Part shown: positions 27,307 through 36,562 of the stretch, piece by piece | Layout: every line of letters starts with the position of its first letter | How positions within the stretch are numbered: position 1 is the stretch's first letter | NCBI RefSeq assembly: GCF_000015045.1 | Contig: NC_008609.1 | Coordinates: 1,727,001 to 1,791,000 of the forward strand | From: Pelobacter propionicus DSM 2379 | GTDB taxonomy: Bacteria > Desulfobacterota > Desulfuromonadia > Geobacterales > Pseudopelobacteraceae | Direction: 5' to 3' | Length of the DNA: 64,000 bases | Position numbers and translations under genes: made by a program | The notes under the pieces: generated by a model | The model's database searches: none | Seen by the model: only the letters and a program-made list of their open reading frames with translations | Told to the model about the DNA's origin: nothing

Positions 27307-27567
27307 AGGGGCGGTAGCTGAATGAAACAGGCAGGCGGGAAGTCTGGCTGCCTGAACGCTGCACGGCTGAGCGTGCTGTTCGGTAGGGCTCGTCATGGGC
27401 GGGCTGGCCGTGGCTGCCGTTCTATTCCACATCCCCCTGCAGTAGCACCTGTCCACGATCCCTTCCTCGAACCTTGAAACGTGCGCTTTGCTCCGCTGCG
27501 TCTGTCGCTTCGTGGGGCATGCCTGTTTCCTTTACACCCCATTGCCACTCATGTATCATTGCCCCCC

Positions 27568-28716
27568 ATGAAACGCACCCTCTACCTCTCCATCATCCGT
27601 GAGATCACCAGCCTGTTCCTTTTGGGGCTGGGCATCTTCACGCTGGTACTGCTGATGGGACGCATGATCAAGCTGACCGAGATGGTCATCTCCCGCGGCG
27701 TTGCACTGGCTGACATGGGCCGGATGATCATCTGCCTGATGCCGTCCTTTCTGGTCTACACCATCCCCATGGCATTCCTGCTGGCGGTGCTGCTCACCTT
27801 CGGCCGCCTCTCCGCGGACAGCGAGATAACGGTCATGAAGGCCTGCGGCATCAGCCTTGTGCAGATCATGCCGCCGGTTCTGCTCTGCGCCCTGGTGGCA
27901 GCCACGCTGGGCCTGTATGCCGGGGTGGTGGGGGTGCCGTGGGGAAATCGCGCCTTTGCCGCCATGAGCTTCGACATGCTCAGCCAGAACGTCTCCTCCA
28001 CCATCAGGGAGAAGGTTTTCTGGGACGACATCCCCGGCATCGTGCTCTATACCGATCATTACGATGAAGAGCGCCACACCCTTTCCGGTGTGGTCATCAA
28101 CGATGAGCGCAACGCTTCCCGTCCCCTGACCATCTTCGCCTCCAGCGGCCTGGTGGCGGGGGGCGCAAATCCCCGTGATGTCCGGCTGATTCTGAGGAGC
28201 GGCAGTATTCACGCCCAGGGGAGGGGGGGGGAGTACCGGCTGATTCATTTCGCCGAGTATGTCATGAACATCGCTGCTCCTGGCGGCACGGACACCGTTA
28301 CCCGCGCCCCGCGGGAGATGACCGTGACGGAACTGCACCGCTCCATCGCCAGTCCCTCCACGCAGCCGAAACTGCGCAAGAAGATGGCGACGGAGATGCA
28401 CAGCCGCTTCGCGCTCCCCTTCGCCTCGCTGGTCTTTGCCGTGCTGGCCGTGCCGCTGGGACTGCAGAACCGCCGCTCGGCCAGGTCCTTCGGCTTTGCC
28501 ATCAGCATCGGGGTCCTGCTGGCCTACTACATCCTGCTGTCCCTGTTGGGCACCATGGCGGAAAAGGGCAGTTTCCCCGCACCACTGGCACTCTGGATTC
28601 CCAACATGGTCTTTCTGGTGCTGGGCTGGGTGCTGCTCAGGCTGGCCTCCCAGGAGCGGAGTCTCACGCTTCCTTCCGTGGAAAAGCTGCGCGGTCTGCT
28701 GCGCAGGAGTCCCTGA
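27568..28716 (+). CDS. lptF: LPS export ABC transporter permease LptF
   Basis: A 382-residue inner-membrane permease that works with LptG and the LptB ATPase to pull LPS from the membrane into the LptC/A bridge. The family pattern is present: three N-terminal helices (LYLSIIREITSLFLLGLGIF onwards), a periplasmic beta-jellyroll domain (about 130-270) and three C-terminal helices. The start at 27568 is chosen at the beginning of homology; 29 extra upstream codons in frame have no similarity. lptG begins one base after the stop codon. Confidence 0.94.
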   Translation: MKRTLYLSIIREITSLFLLGLGIFTLVLLMGRMIKLTEMVISRGVALADMGRMIICLMPSFLVYTIPMAFLLAVLLTFGRLSADSEITVMKACGISLVQIMPPVLLCALVAATLGLYAGVVGVPWGNRAFAAMSFDMLSQNVSSTIREKVFWDDIPGIVLYTDHYDEERHTLSGVVINDERNASRPLTIFASSGLVAGGANPRDVRLILRSGSIHAQGRGGEYRLIHFAEYVMNIAAPGGTDTVTRAPREMTVTELHRSIASPSTQPKLRKKMATEMHSRFALPFASLVFAVLAVPLGLQNRRSARSFGFAISIGVLLAYYILLSLLGTMAEKGSFPAPLALWIPNMVFLVLGWVLLRLASQERSLTLPSVEKLRGLLRRSP

Positions 28717-28717
28717 T

Positions 28718-29797
28718 ATGACGATCATCGACCGGTATATTGCCATGACCTGGCTGCGGCTGCTGCTGCTCTGCCAGGGGAGTTTCCTCTCCATCTATCT
28801 GGTGCTGGACATGATGGAGCGGATTCCCCGCTTTCTGCGCGTACAGGGCGCCCTGGTGGATATCGCTCGTTTCTTTGCCTGGAAGCTGCCGGAGATGATC
28901 GGCCAGACAGCCGCCTTCTCCGTGCTGATGGCGACCCTGCTGACTCTGGGCCTGCTCACCCGCAGCAGCGAGATCGTCGCCATGCGCAGCTGCGGCATCA
29001 GCCTGCCGCGCATCTCGCTGCCCATGCTGCTGCTGGGCGGAGGGGTGAGTCTGCTGCTCTTGGTCAATGCCGAGCTGATTGTTCCCGACAGCTATGAGCG
29101 CATGTCCCGCATCGAGAGGGTCGACATCAAGAAACAGGCGGGGAGCGCGGTTTTCAAGAGGAACAACATCTGGTTCAGGTCGGATAACCGGATCATGCAG
29201 GCCCGGCTCTTTGACCCGCGAAGCCAGGTTCTCAGAGGGGTTGTCGTCTGGAGCCTCGATCAGTACACGAACCCGCTCAGCCGCCTGGATGCTGAAAGCG
29301 CGGAATTGCGGGGTGAGAGCTGGCTGTTGCGCGGGGTGGAGCTGAAGGAGTTCACCGCGGGAGAGGGAGTTGTGGTCAGGAAACTTCCCACCCGCTCCAT
29401 CGATCTGAACCTGAAAGTCGACGACCTGCGGGTGCTGGACAAGAACGCCGATAACCTCAGTTTCGGCAAGTTGCGGGAATATGCGGACAATCTGCGCAAG
29501 GGGGGCTATGAGGACTTCAAGTACCGGACCATGATGCACACCAAGTTCGCGGCGCCCCTTTCGGCCCTGGTCATGGTCATCCTCGGCATCCCCTTTGCCC
29601 TGCGGGGGAGCAGATCCGGGGGAGTGGCCATGGGAGTCGGGGCCAGCGTGACCATCGGCTTTGCCTACTTCGTGGTCAACGCCGTGCTGCTCTCCTATGG
29701 CCGCAGCGGCGTCCTGCCGCCGCTGGTGGCTGCCTGGGGCGCCAACTTCCTGTTCATCCTGGGCGGCCTCTGGCTGACCATGAGCATCAGGAACTGA
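28718..29797 (+). CDS. lptG: LPS export ABC transporter permease LptG
   Basis: A 359-residue partner of LptF with the same layout: MTIIDRYIAMTWLRLLLLCQ as the first amphipathic and membrane helix, the cytosolic coupling region RSSEIVAMRSCGISLPRI, a periplasmic jellyroll (about 130-260) and C-terminal helices with MHTKFAAPLSALVMVILGIPFAL. It begins one base after lptF. LptA, LptB and LptC genes are not in the window. Confidence 0.94.
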   Translation: MTIIDRYIAMTWLRLLLLCQGSFLSIYLVLDMMERIPRFLRVQGALVDIARFFAWKLPEMIGQTAAFSVLMATLLTLGLLTRSSEIVAMRSCGISLPRISLPMLLLGGGVSLLLLVNAELIVPDSYERMSRIERVDIKKQAGSAVFKRNNIWFRSDNRIMQARLFDPRSQVLRGVVVWSLDQYTNPLSRLDAESAELRGESWLLRGVELKEFTAGEGVVVRKLPTRSIDLNLKVDDLRVLDKNADNLSFGKLREYADNLRKGGYEDFKYRTMMHTKFAAPLSALVMVILGIPFALRGSRSGGVAMGVGASVTIGFAYFVVNAVLLSYGRSGVLPPLVAAWGANFLFILGGLWLTMSIRN

Positions 29798-30000
29798 TCA
29801 TCCTTCTTGCATCCCGGCTGTCTTGCTCTATGGCACCCCTGTCTGTTTGCTCACTGCTCTTCTGCCATTGTGGGGAGCTCTGCCGATGGTTTGAAGTGGG
29901 GGCGGAGGATTTCTGCTACACTGAAAGATCGGAACCGGTCCGGTGCCGCGCTTTGCACTGGATGCGGCTCTTCCATGTTCAGCTTCAAAGGAGAGGGACA

Positions 30001-30912
30001 ATGATACGCGCATTTTTCGTTCTGCTTGTTCTCCTGGCTCTTCCCCTGACAACCACGGCGCTTGCTGCCGAACGCCCCCGACGTATGGCTTCCGCGACCG
30101 CCCCCACAGGCAGCCCTGCCATCAGCATCCTCAGCATCATACCTGCCCAGGCCGAACCGGGGGGGAGGGTGCTGATGAGCGGATCGGGCTTTGGTAGCGA
30201 GATCAGCGCGTTTCTGGGCAGCGTGGAGATTCCCGCCAGGGTCAGCGACGGGAAGCTGGTGGAATTCACCGTGCCTGCCCGGCTGCAGCCTGGCCTGTAT
30301 GTGCTCTACCTGAAGCGGGCGGATGGCGTCAGCAGCCGTCCCTATAACTTTTCCATCCTGCCGCTGCGTCCCGTGCTGAGCGGGCTCTCTCCCGACCAGA
30401 TCGGCGCCTGCTCCCAGGGGAGGGAGCGTGAGGTGCTGGCCCAGGGACGCAGCTTCACCGAAAGCTCTCTGCTGCTCTTCGACGGCGCCGGCATCAGGAG
30501 CAGGTTCGTCTCCCCCGAGGCCATCTCCTTCACTGTTCCAGCGGTATCGGGAGGCCTGCATCAAATCGTGGTCAAGAATCCGCCCGATTCCCTCTCCCAG
30601 CCCATGGCACTGACCATCGAAACCAGGCCGGAGATCAGCCAGGTCACCATGGGAAGCGAGCACGTCAACTACTACGAACTGATCATCGAGGGGAAGAACT
30701 TCCAGCAGGGAGCGTCGATCTATGTGGATGGACAGCGCATCGGTGGAAAAGTGGGGGTGGGTAACGGAAACCGGGAGCGGTTGATCTATGGTGACTGCGG
30801 CAAACTGATTTATCAGCGCCATCCCTATTCGTCCACCAGCAAGGAGTTGCGCATCCAGGTGGTCAACCCGGACGACGAGGCGAGTCAGGTGGTGAACGTG
30901 ACAGCGCCGTGA
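30001..30912 (+). CDS. Secreted protein with IPT/TIG-like repeats
   Basis: A 303-residue protein with a clear Sec signal peptide (hydrophobic core at 5-20, ALAA cleavage region near 22-25). The rest is beta-rich and appears to hold three Ig-like IPT/TIG domains: about 40-120 (ISILSIIPAQAEPGGRVLMSG, GFGSEI), about 125-210 and about 212-303. Such repeats usually mediate binding at the cell surface or in the periplasm. AAAGGAGAGG before the ATG decides the start. It follows lptFG by 200 bases, probably with its own promoter. Function unknown. Confidence 0.8.
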   Translation: MIRAFFVLLVLLALPLTTTALAAERPRRMASATAPTGSPAISILSIIPAQAEPGGRVLMSGSGFGSEISAFLGSVEIPARVSDGKLVEFTVPARLQPGLYVLYLKRADGVSSRPYNFSILPLRPVLSGLSPDQIGACSQGREREVLAQGRSFTESSLLLFDGAGIRSRFVSPEAISFTVPAVSGGLHQIVVKNPPDSLSQPMALTIETRPEISQVTMGSEHVNYYELIIEGKNFQQGASIYVDGQRIGGKVGVGNGNRERLIYGDCGKLIYQRHPYSSTSKELRIQVVNPDDEASQVVNVTAP

Positions 30913-31052
30913 CGCTCTGCCGGTATCCTCTGCGGAAACGCAGTGCACTGCATCTCCAAGAAAATTAACCACCCCTGACGTGAGCCCGCGCATGTGGCTT
31001 GTCGGAGTCGGCCGGGATATGGTCACGGGGAGAACCTGAGGGGAGGGCAACC

Positions 31053-31529
31053 GTGGCAGATTTCAGTGATATCGGAACCACATCGCACGTCATTCAGCTG
31101 GCCGTGGCACCGGCTTTTCTGCTCACGGCCATTGGCGCCATGATGAGCGTGATGGCGGGTCGGCTGGCGCGCGTGATCGACCGCGCCCGGTTGCTGGAGG
31201 GGAGGCTTGAAAGTGCCGCGGAGGAGTGCCTCGCCGCACTCCATCGTGACCTCGGCACCCTTTCCCATCGGGCAAATCTCATCAATGTGGCCATCACCCT
31301 CTGCACCGCGGCCGCGATCGTGGTCTGCACCGTCATTGCCGTTCTCTTTCTGGGCAACCTGTTTCTGTTCAACATGTCCATACCCATCGCACTGCTCTTC
31401 ATTCTGGCCATGCTCTTTCTGGTGTTGGGACTCATCATCTTTCTGCGCGAAATCTTCATCGCTACAGCCAGCCTGCGCATCGGTCCCCACGATACGGGTG
31501 GCTTTGTCCGTAGTTCCCCAAGGAGATGA
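31053..31529 (+). CDS. DUF2721 membrane protein
   Basis: A 158-residue protein of the DUF2721 family: an N-terminal helix (about 14-34, QLAVAPAFLLTAIGAMMSVM), a cytosolic helical hairpin (about 38-75), and two closely spaced C-terminal helices (about 78-130). The GTG at 31053 is preceded by GGGAGGG at the right distance, so it is preferred to the upstream ATG-less extension. No function is known for the family. Confidence 0.8.
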   Translation: MADFSDIGTTSHVIQLAVAPAFLLTAIGAMMSVMAGRLARVIDRARLLEGRLESAAEECLAALHRDLGTLSHRANLINVAITLCTAAAIVVCTVIAVLFLGNLFLFNMSIPIALLFILAMLFLVLGLIIFLREIFIATASLRIGPHDTGGFVRSSPRR

Positions 31530-31700
31530 ACCCCGGTTCATCCAGACGATGTCCTCCCCCGCAGGAAGCAGCAGATGGTTTTTGGTGCGGATGCAGAAGC
31601 CAGGCATTGATGATTTGAACGTGCCGCTCTGTGCTGGCAAGGACTGAAAGCATGCATCACCTCTTTCAATTCTTCAATTCTTCCGTGCCTCTCCTGAAGC

Positions 31701-31737
31701 GCACAGCCCCGCTTCCATGGCGGAAACGGGGCTGTGC
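31701..31737. terminator. Hairpin between convergent genes
   Basis: GCACAGCCCCG (31701-31711) pairs with CGGGGCTGTGC (31727-31737), with a further TTCC/GGAA inside. It lies between the DUF2721 gene and the end of the RND gene and may end transcription from both. No T-run is evident on either strand. Confidence 0.5.
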
Positions 31738-31807
31738 GGTATTGCTATTCTTTACTATTATGCTGTCCGCTCCCTCGCGTTGCGGATGCATTCCGGGCAG
31801 AGGGCTG

Positions 31808-34486
31808 TTACCGTTTACCCCACAGGCAGAGCAGGGCGGGCAGGAAGACCAGGAAGACAGCTACGCTGGCAACCATGCCCAGGGACATGACCGCGCCGAT
31901 GCTGAATACCCCCTGGTGGTGGGCAACCATCAGGGCGCCGAAACTGAACAGGATCGTCAGGGCGTTGAGGAACACGCCGATGCCGGCGCTGCTCAGCGCC
32001 ACCTGGGCCGGGGACTCGTTCCCCTGGCGGTAGCGGTTGATGATGTAGATGGCCGAGTCGATCCCCACCCCAAGGATCAGTGGCAGCACGATGATATTGG
32101 CCGAGTTGAAGCTGACTCCCGCCAGCCACATTCCCCCCACCATCAGCAGCAGGCCTGCCACGAGCGGCAGGGTGCCCAGCAGCGCGAAGCGGATGCTCTT
32201 GAAGTTGATCAGCAGGATCACGGCGATGCCGATGAAGGCGTAGGCAAAGGCCCGCAGGTAGGAGTCGCGCAGCACGGTCAGTGATTCGTAGACCATGACC
32301 GGCTCGCCGGTGGCGTTGGGAACCACGCTCTTGACCTGGCTGACGAATTCGGACAGCGGTTTGTGCTCGAAGATCTCCTTCCTGGGCGCCACCTGCAGTA
32401 GCAATTTGCCGCTTGTGCCCACGAAGCGTTGCTTCAACTGGGCCGGCACATCCGCCTCTCCCACCGGCGCAGCCTCCAGGCTCTCCTTCATCATGGCCAG
32501 TTTGTCCGGCAGCTGGGCGAACATCCCCCCCTGAAAATCACGCAGCATGGACACGGCATTCCTGTCCTTCTCCTTTTCCAGGGAGGCGAAGAAGCCGTCC
32601 AATGTTGTCAGGAAGGCGGCCACCGGTCGTGCTTCCGCTGCCCCGGCTTTCTCCAGGGCCTGCTTCAACTTCGCCACCCGGTCGTGGAAGTTCTCGAATA
32701 CCATGGGCAGCTCCATCAGGGCCAGGTTTTCCTCGTAGGGGACCGGCCTGACCTGGTCCATGACCCTCTTCAGTTCCGCCAGCTCGGCCAGCTTGGCCTC
32801 CTGCTGGTCGGGAACCAGGGCATCCAGGCTGACCACGTGGTCCACGCTGGGGAGTTGCTCCAGCCGTCGGGTAAGCTGCTGCGCCTCCTGCCGGTCTTTG
32901 GCCATGACCACGGCGAAATAGCCGGAGTTCTCCTTGCTTCGCATCAGCTTGTAAGCGTATTCCACCGACTGCAACCCCTTGGCCTGCAGGTTCATCAGGT
33001 TGTAGTCGAACCGGGTGTCGATGGCGGGATAGACGCAGATGAGCGACAGCAGCAGGGTCATGCCGGCAACCATGCGCGGCCGGTCCAGCAGGGCACGGAA
33101 CAGCGGGCGCCCGGCCACTTGGACCTCCCGGTCGCCGTCCGGAACGGCCAGGTAGGGCTTTGCCGGTTTCCTGAAACGCTCCAGCAGGATCAGCATGGCC
33201 GGCAGTACGCTGAAGGTGGCCAGGACGCAGATCACTACCCCACCGGCGGCGATGATGCCCAGTTCGGCGATCCCCTTGAAATCGGTGAAGGCAAAGGTGG
33301 CAAAGGCCAGGGCAACGGTGGCGGCAGCCATGACGATGGAGCGCATGTTTGCCCCCAGGCCGGTCTCGATTGCCTGCATGCCGTCGGCGCCGCCCCTCAG
33401 TTCCTCCTGGTAGCGCAGCACCACCTGGATGCCGTACTCGATACCCAGGCCGATCAGCATGATGGCGAAAACCATGGAGAGGATGTTGAGGTGGCCGATC
33501 ACGGCCGTGGCAAAACCGAAGGAGAGGCAGATGCCCACGATCAGCGACACCATGGCGCTGATCACGTTCAAGAGCCCGCGGAAGGCGAACAGCAGCAGGA
33601 CCACGGTCAGCGACAGGGACAGCACCGTGGCGATGGCGATGTCGTGCTGGCTGGTTGCCATCTCCTCGTACTCCAGCACCGGAACGCCGGTCAGGCCGGC
33701 GTTGATCCCCTTGAAATCCGGTCTGGCCATGACCTGGCGCAGTATGGCGCGGGTGGTGGTGATGGCCTTCTCAGCCGGCACGAAGCTTCCCTGCTCCTTG
33801 ACCGGCAGGATGGTGATCACCTGCTGTTTGCCGGCGCTCTCCAGCAGGGAACCCTTGCCGTCAGTGCTCCCCTTGAGAAACGAGTCCATGCTCAGGCCAC
33901 TGGACTTCCCGTCGAAGGCCTTGAAGCCCTTGTCGAGGGTAGTGAGCATAAAGGTCAGACTCTTCAGGGAATCTTGGTCGCCGGTCGCCAGGTAGACGTC
34001 GATCTGGCTGGTCAGGCTGGTGAACAGTGTCTGCACCGTGGGGGAGGCGGCCAGGTCTTTCAGCACCGGCGCAGCCATGGTCAGGGTGGAGCGCAGGTTC
34101 CTGATCTCCTCCAGCGGCATGAACAAAAGGCCATTCTTGCGGAAATAGGGCAGGCCGCCGGGATAGAACAGCTCGCGATAGACCCCCTTTTCACGGGAGA
34201 GTCGCTGGTAGATGGCGTCAGCGCAGCGGGTGGACAGTTCGGCGTCGTCCGACTCCACCACGATGACCACCTCTTCTTGGTCGCCGAACTCCTGGCGGTA
34301 GGCGCGGTAGTCCACCTGGAAGGCAGCGTTCCTGGGCATCAGGTCGTCGCGGCCGGTGAGGAACTCCATGTTCTGTTTGGTGTAGATGACCGAAATGACG
34401 GAGAGCAGCAGCGCCACTCCCAGTATCAGGCGGGGATGCCGGGCGATAAAGGCGAAGAGGCGGCTGTGAAAGCTTCGGTGAGGCAC
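31808..34486 (-). CDS. hpnN: RND superfamily exporter, HpnN-like
   Basis: An 892-residue MMPL-type RND protein with two halves, each a membrane helix, a large periplasmic loop and five further helices (first half helices near 8-28 and 270-420; second half from about 465). The wording and length fit the hopanoid-associated transporter HpnN, which moves hopanoids to the outer membrane; no other hopanoid gene is in the window, so the substrate is inferred. The start GTG at 34486 has AAGGAG eight bases upstream; the frame extends 27 codons further to 34567 without similarity to RND proteins. The conserved GIGIEYGIQ-like and GVGIDSAIYII segments hold membrane acidic residues for proton coupling. 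Confidence 0.75.
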   Translation of the reverse strand: MPHRSFHSRLFAFIARHPRLILGVALLLSVISVIYTKQNMEFLTGRDDLMPRNAAFQVDYRAYRQEFGDQEEVVIVVESDDAELSTRCADAIYQRLSREKGVYRELFYPGGLPYFRKNGLLFMPLEEIRNLRSTLTMAAPVLKDLAASPTVQTLFTSLTSQIDVYLATGDQDSLKSLTFMLTTLDKGFKAFDGKSSGLSMDSFLKGSTDGKGSLLESAGKQQVITILPVKEQGSFVPAEKAITTTRAILRQVMARPDFKGINAGLTGVPVLEYEEMATSQHDIAIATVLSLSLTVVLLLFAFRGLLNVISAMVSLIVGICLSFGFATAVIGHLNILSMVFAIMLIGLGIEYGIQVVLRYQEELRGGADGMQAIETGLGANMRSIVMAAATVALAFATFAFTDFKGIAELGIIAAGGVVICVLATFSVLPAMLILLERFRKPAKPYLAVPDGDREVQVAGRPLFRALLDRPRMVAGMTLLLSLICVYPAIDTRFDYNLMNLQAKGLQSVEYAYKLMRSKENSGYFAVVMAKDRQEAQQLTRRLEQLPSVDHVVSLDALVPDQQEAKLAELAELKRVMDQVRPVPYEENLALMELPMVFENFHDRVAKLKQALEKAGAAEARPVAAFLTTLDGFFASLEKEKDRNAVSMLRDFQGGMFAQLPDKLAMMKESLEAAPVGEADVPAQLKQRFVGTSGKLLLQVAPRKEIFEHKPLSEFVSQVKSVVPNATGEPVMVYESLTVLRDSYLRAFAYAFIGIAVILLINFKSIRFALLGTLPLVAGLLLMVGGMWLAGVSFNSANIIVLPLILGVGIDSAIYIINRYRQGNESPAQVALSSAGIGVFLNALTILFSFGALMVAHHQGVFSIGAVMSLGMVASVAVFLVFLPALLCLWGKR

Positions 34487-34605
34487 TGAGTTACTCCTTG
34501 GGAGGAAATGAATCGTGATCCGGCGGGTGGCTTTGCCGGACGTGGACTGAATTGTCCTTGATAGCATCGTGGGGAGGGTAAAGTCAATCGGGGAGGGGAA
34601 AAAGC

Positions 34606-34646
34606 GTGACTGGTGGCTCGTAACTGGTGACCAGTCACCCGTTACG
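34606..34646. repeat. Nested inverted repeats
   Basis: GTGACTGGT (34606-34614) pairs with ACCAGTCAC (34630-34638), and CGTAAC (34619-34624) pairs with GTTACG (34641-34646); the two stems are mutually exclusive. It lies between the aldehyde oxidoreductase end and the RND gene. Similar GTCACCGGTTACG wording occurs near 62805-62819, so it may be a dispersed repeat. Confidence 0.45.
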
Positions 34647-34660
34647 GGTCACGGCAGTGA

Positions 34661-35146
34661 TCAGAAGAACTCTCGCAGGCTCTCGTTGATCCCCTTGAGG
34701 GATTCGTACCAGAAGTCCCGGGCGGCCTCCAGTCGGTTGTGCTCGAACCGTTCCAGCCACTCCAAGAGCTCGGGGCGGTCGTCGTTGTCGACCTCACGTT
34801 TCCGTTTCAGGAAGGTGTGCAGATAGTCGATATTGCGGTCGGACTCCCAAAATATGGGGCTGTTGCGGCTGTCCAGGCGGCTGGCCAGTACGTGGATGGA
34901 GCGCAGAAAGCGCTCTTTGCAGTGGTGCAGGGAGTCCATGATCTCGGGGAGCAGTTCCTCGGCCCATGCGCGGTGGAAGCGGCAGACCCCCAGGTTGTCC
35001 AGAATCAGCTCCTGCTTCATCCGGTCGGCGCACATCCTGCCCAAGGTGCGGGGGGGGATGAAGTCGAAGCTGTAGATCATGTAGTATTTGCCCATGATGG
35101 CCATGGGCACCAGCGCGCCGGAGACCCAGTACTGGTTGGGGACCAT
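34661..35146 (-). CDS. C-terminal part of aldehyde ferredoxin oxidoreductase, after the in-frame TGA
   Basis: 161 codons in the same frame as 35147-36532, directly after a TGA at 35147-35149. The sequence (VPNQYWVSGALVPMAIMGKYY, then PPRTLGRMCADRMKQELILD and GVCRFHRAWAEE) has the look of the C-terminal domain of the family and makes no sense as a stand-alone enzyme. The ATG at 35146 has no ribosome-binding site, because the sequence upstream is coding. Best read as the continuation of the larger protein, either after a nonsense mutation, after UGA decoding, or after a sequence error. Confidence 0.8.
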   Translation of the reverse strand: MVPNQYWVSGALVPMAIMGKYYMIYSFDFIPPRTLGRMCADRMKQELILDNLGVCRFHRAWAEELLPEIMDSLHHCKERFLRSIHVLASRLDSRNSPIFWESDRNIDYLHTFLKRKREVDNDDRPELLEWLERFEHNRLEAARDFWYESLKGINESLREFF

Positions 35147-35149
35147 TCA
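35109..35149 (-). other. In-frame TGA and downstream SECIS-like hairpin
   Basis: The TGA is at 35149-35147. On the coding strand a stem-loop begins 10 bases after it: ACCAG and CTGGT form the lower stem, a TA / CGCG internal loop follows, CTGG and CCGG form the upper stem (with one U-G pair), and the apical loop is GTCT. A bulge-side U six bases before a G-U in the loop recalls the E. coli fdhF SECIS geometry, shifted by two bases. The hairpin could also be chance in GC-rich coding DNA. Confidence 0.4.
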
Positions 35150-36532
35150 CCCCCGCCTGCTGAAGGCGATGTATACCATGCGGTCGTGCAGCGCCGTGCC
35201 CTTCAGGCGCGAATGTATCCGGCTCCACTTGCGCACCCCCTCGCGGAAATCCAGGATGCCGCGCCGCTCCAGGATGGCGTCGATCAGTTCGCAGCCCAGC
35301 TCGGCGTTGTGCAGGGAGTCGTTGACCAGGTCGAAGGTTGCCGTGTCCCAGCGGGGGAGGCGGGTGACCCTCAGCTCCTCCCTGGTGAGCAGCCCCTCGT
35401 CCAGGAGGTCCATCAGCCAGGCCAGCACCCCGCCGCCGGAGATGGCATCGATACCCATGGCGTCGCAGTGGTGGTTGAGCCTCTCCGCCGCCCGCTGGTC
35501 GAAAATGCCGCATAGCGGTCCCATGGTCTGGTACGGTTCGTAGTCCTTCTTGTAGATGCCGTTCATCTTCTTGCACACCGCCATGCACGGCTCGCCGCAG
35601 GTGGCCTGCTGCTTGGTGGTGATGGTCTCATCGTTGAACTGCTTCAGGTAGTGGTTCAGCACCAGATTACGGTGCAGGGCCAGGCGCTCGTCCTCGGTCC
35701 AGTGGATGGTGCGGTAGTTGAAAGCCATGATCCTGCCCCCCATGGTGGCGTAGTTTACCCCCAGGGTGCCGCCGGTGTTCAGCTTCTCGTCGAATCGGTA
35801 CTTGCGGGTGGCCTCCAGGTCCTTTTCCGTCAGGCGCAGGTTGTACTTGTCCCTGAACCACTCGTCTGCCACCTTCCTGTCGCGGAAGTCCTCGTTCACC
35901 ACCGTGCCGCCGTAGATGATGGCCACGATGCCGTGGTTTCTGACCATGGCGCTGCCGAAGCCGCCCCGGCCGGCCCAGGTGTCCACGAAGCTGATCTTTC
36001 CCTTGCTGATCGGAACCGACATGATTCCGCCCATGTCGGTATGCAGGCTGGCCGGGCCGGCGACCAGGATGCGCGGGTCGTTCTCGTAGCGCTGGCTGAA
36101 TATGCTGTAGACATGGTCGGTGAGTCCGTAGACCCCGCCTCTCCCGCTCTTCCAGATCGCCTCCACATCCAGCGGCAGCAGCTCCAGTTCGATCTCCTCG
36201 CCGTGGTTGCGGTTCAGGTAGAGCACCGACGGCACCGTGGCCTTGCCCACCAGGCTGAGCATGTTGATCCCCAGGTTGTCGAACACCAGTCCCGCGCCGC
36301 CCATGGAGCTGATGTAGTATCCCTGCCAGCAGGGGGAGAAGCCGGTCACCACCAGTCGGTTGGAACCGGGGAATATGGAGCCGGCGAAGATGCCGACCCC
36401 GAAGTTGAGGCTGCGGTACTCCTCGGTCAGGTGGATGCCCAGATCCACCGGCCCGAAGTAGCGCTCGAAGCCGTATTTTCTCGTCCGGTAAAAACCGGTG
36501 GACGCATCAACCAGAAGCACTCGTTGAAACAT
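35147..36532 (-). CDS. Aldehyde ferredoxin oxidoreductase family protein, N-terminal part
   Basis: A 461-residue open frame that ends at TGA; with the C-terminal frame the protein would be about 623 residues, the usual size of tungsten-pterin aldehyde ferredoxin oxidoreductases. These enzymes oxidise aldehydes or related substrates to acids with ferredoxin. Residues about 5-200 look like the N-terminal pterin-binding domain (PGSNRLVVTGFSPCWQGYYISSMGG, DTWAGRGGFGSAMVRNHGI). Cysteines in TCGEPCMAVCKK (about 315) are placed like iron-sulfur ligands. It diverges from the best-known members, so the substrate is unknown. The start has AAGGAAA before the ATG and lies 30 bases after the phosphofructokinase, in one operon. 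Confidence 0.8.
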   Translation of the reverse strand: MFQRVLLVDASTGFYRTRKYGFERYFGPVDLGIHLTEEYRSLNFGVGIFAGSIFPGSNRLVVTGFSPCWQGYYISSMGGAGLVFDNLGINMLSLVGKATVPSVLYLNRNHGEEIELELLPLDVEAIWKSGRGGVYGLTDHVYSIFSQRYENDPRILVAGPASLHTDMGGIMSVPISKGKISFVDTWAGRGGFGSAMVRNHGIVAIIYGGTVVNEDFRDRKVADEWFRDKYNLRLTEKDLEATRKYRFDEKLNTGGTLGVNYATMGGRIMAFNYRTIHWTEDERLALHRNLVLNHYLKQFNDETITTKQQATCGEPCMAVCKKMNGIYKKDYEPYQTMGPLCGIFDQRAAERLNHHCDAMGIDAISGGGVLAWLMDLLDEGLLTREELRVTRLPRWDTATFDLVNDSLHNAELGCELIDAILERRGILDFREGVRKWSRIHSRLKGTALHDRMVYIAFSRRG

Positions 36533-36562
36533 GATCGTTTCCTTCCGCTGTCAGTCTGGCGC

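Noticed and set aside
34487-34567. Upstream start for the RND gene
   Set aside because: The residues are not membrane-protein like, and AAGGAG is placed for the GTG at 34486.
34661-35146. Separate small gene starting at ATG 35146
   Set aside because: It has no ribosome-binding site, its sequence continues the upstream oxidoreductase in the same frame, and its content is the family's C terminus.
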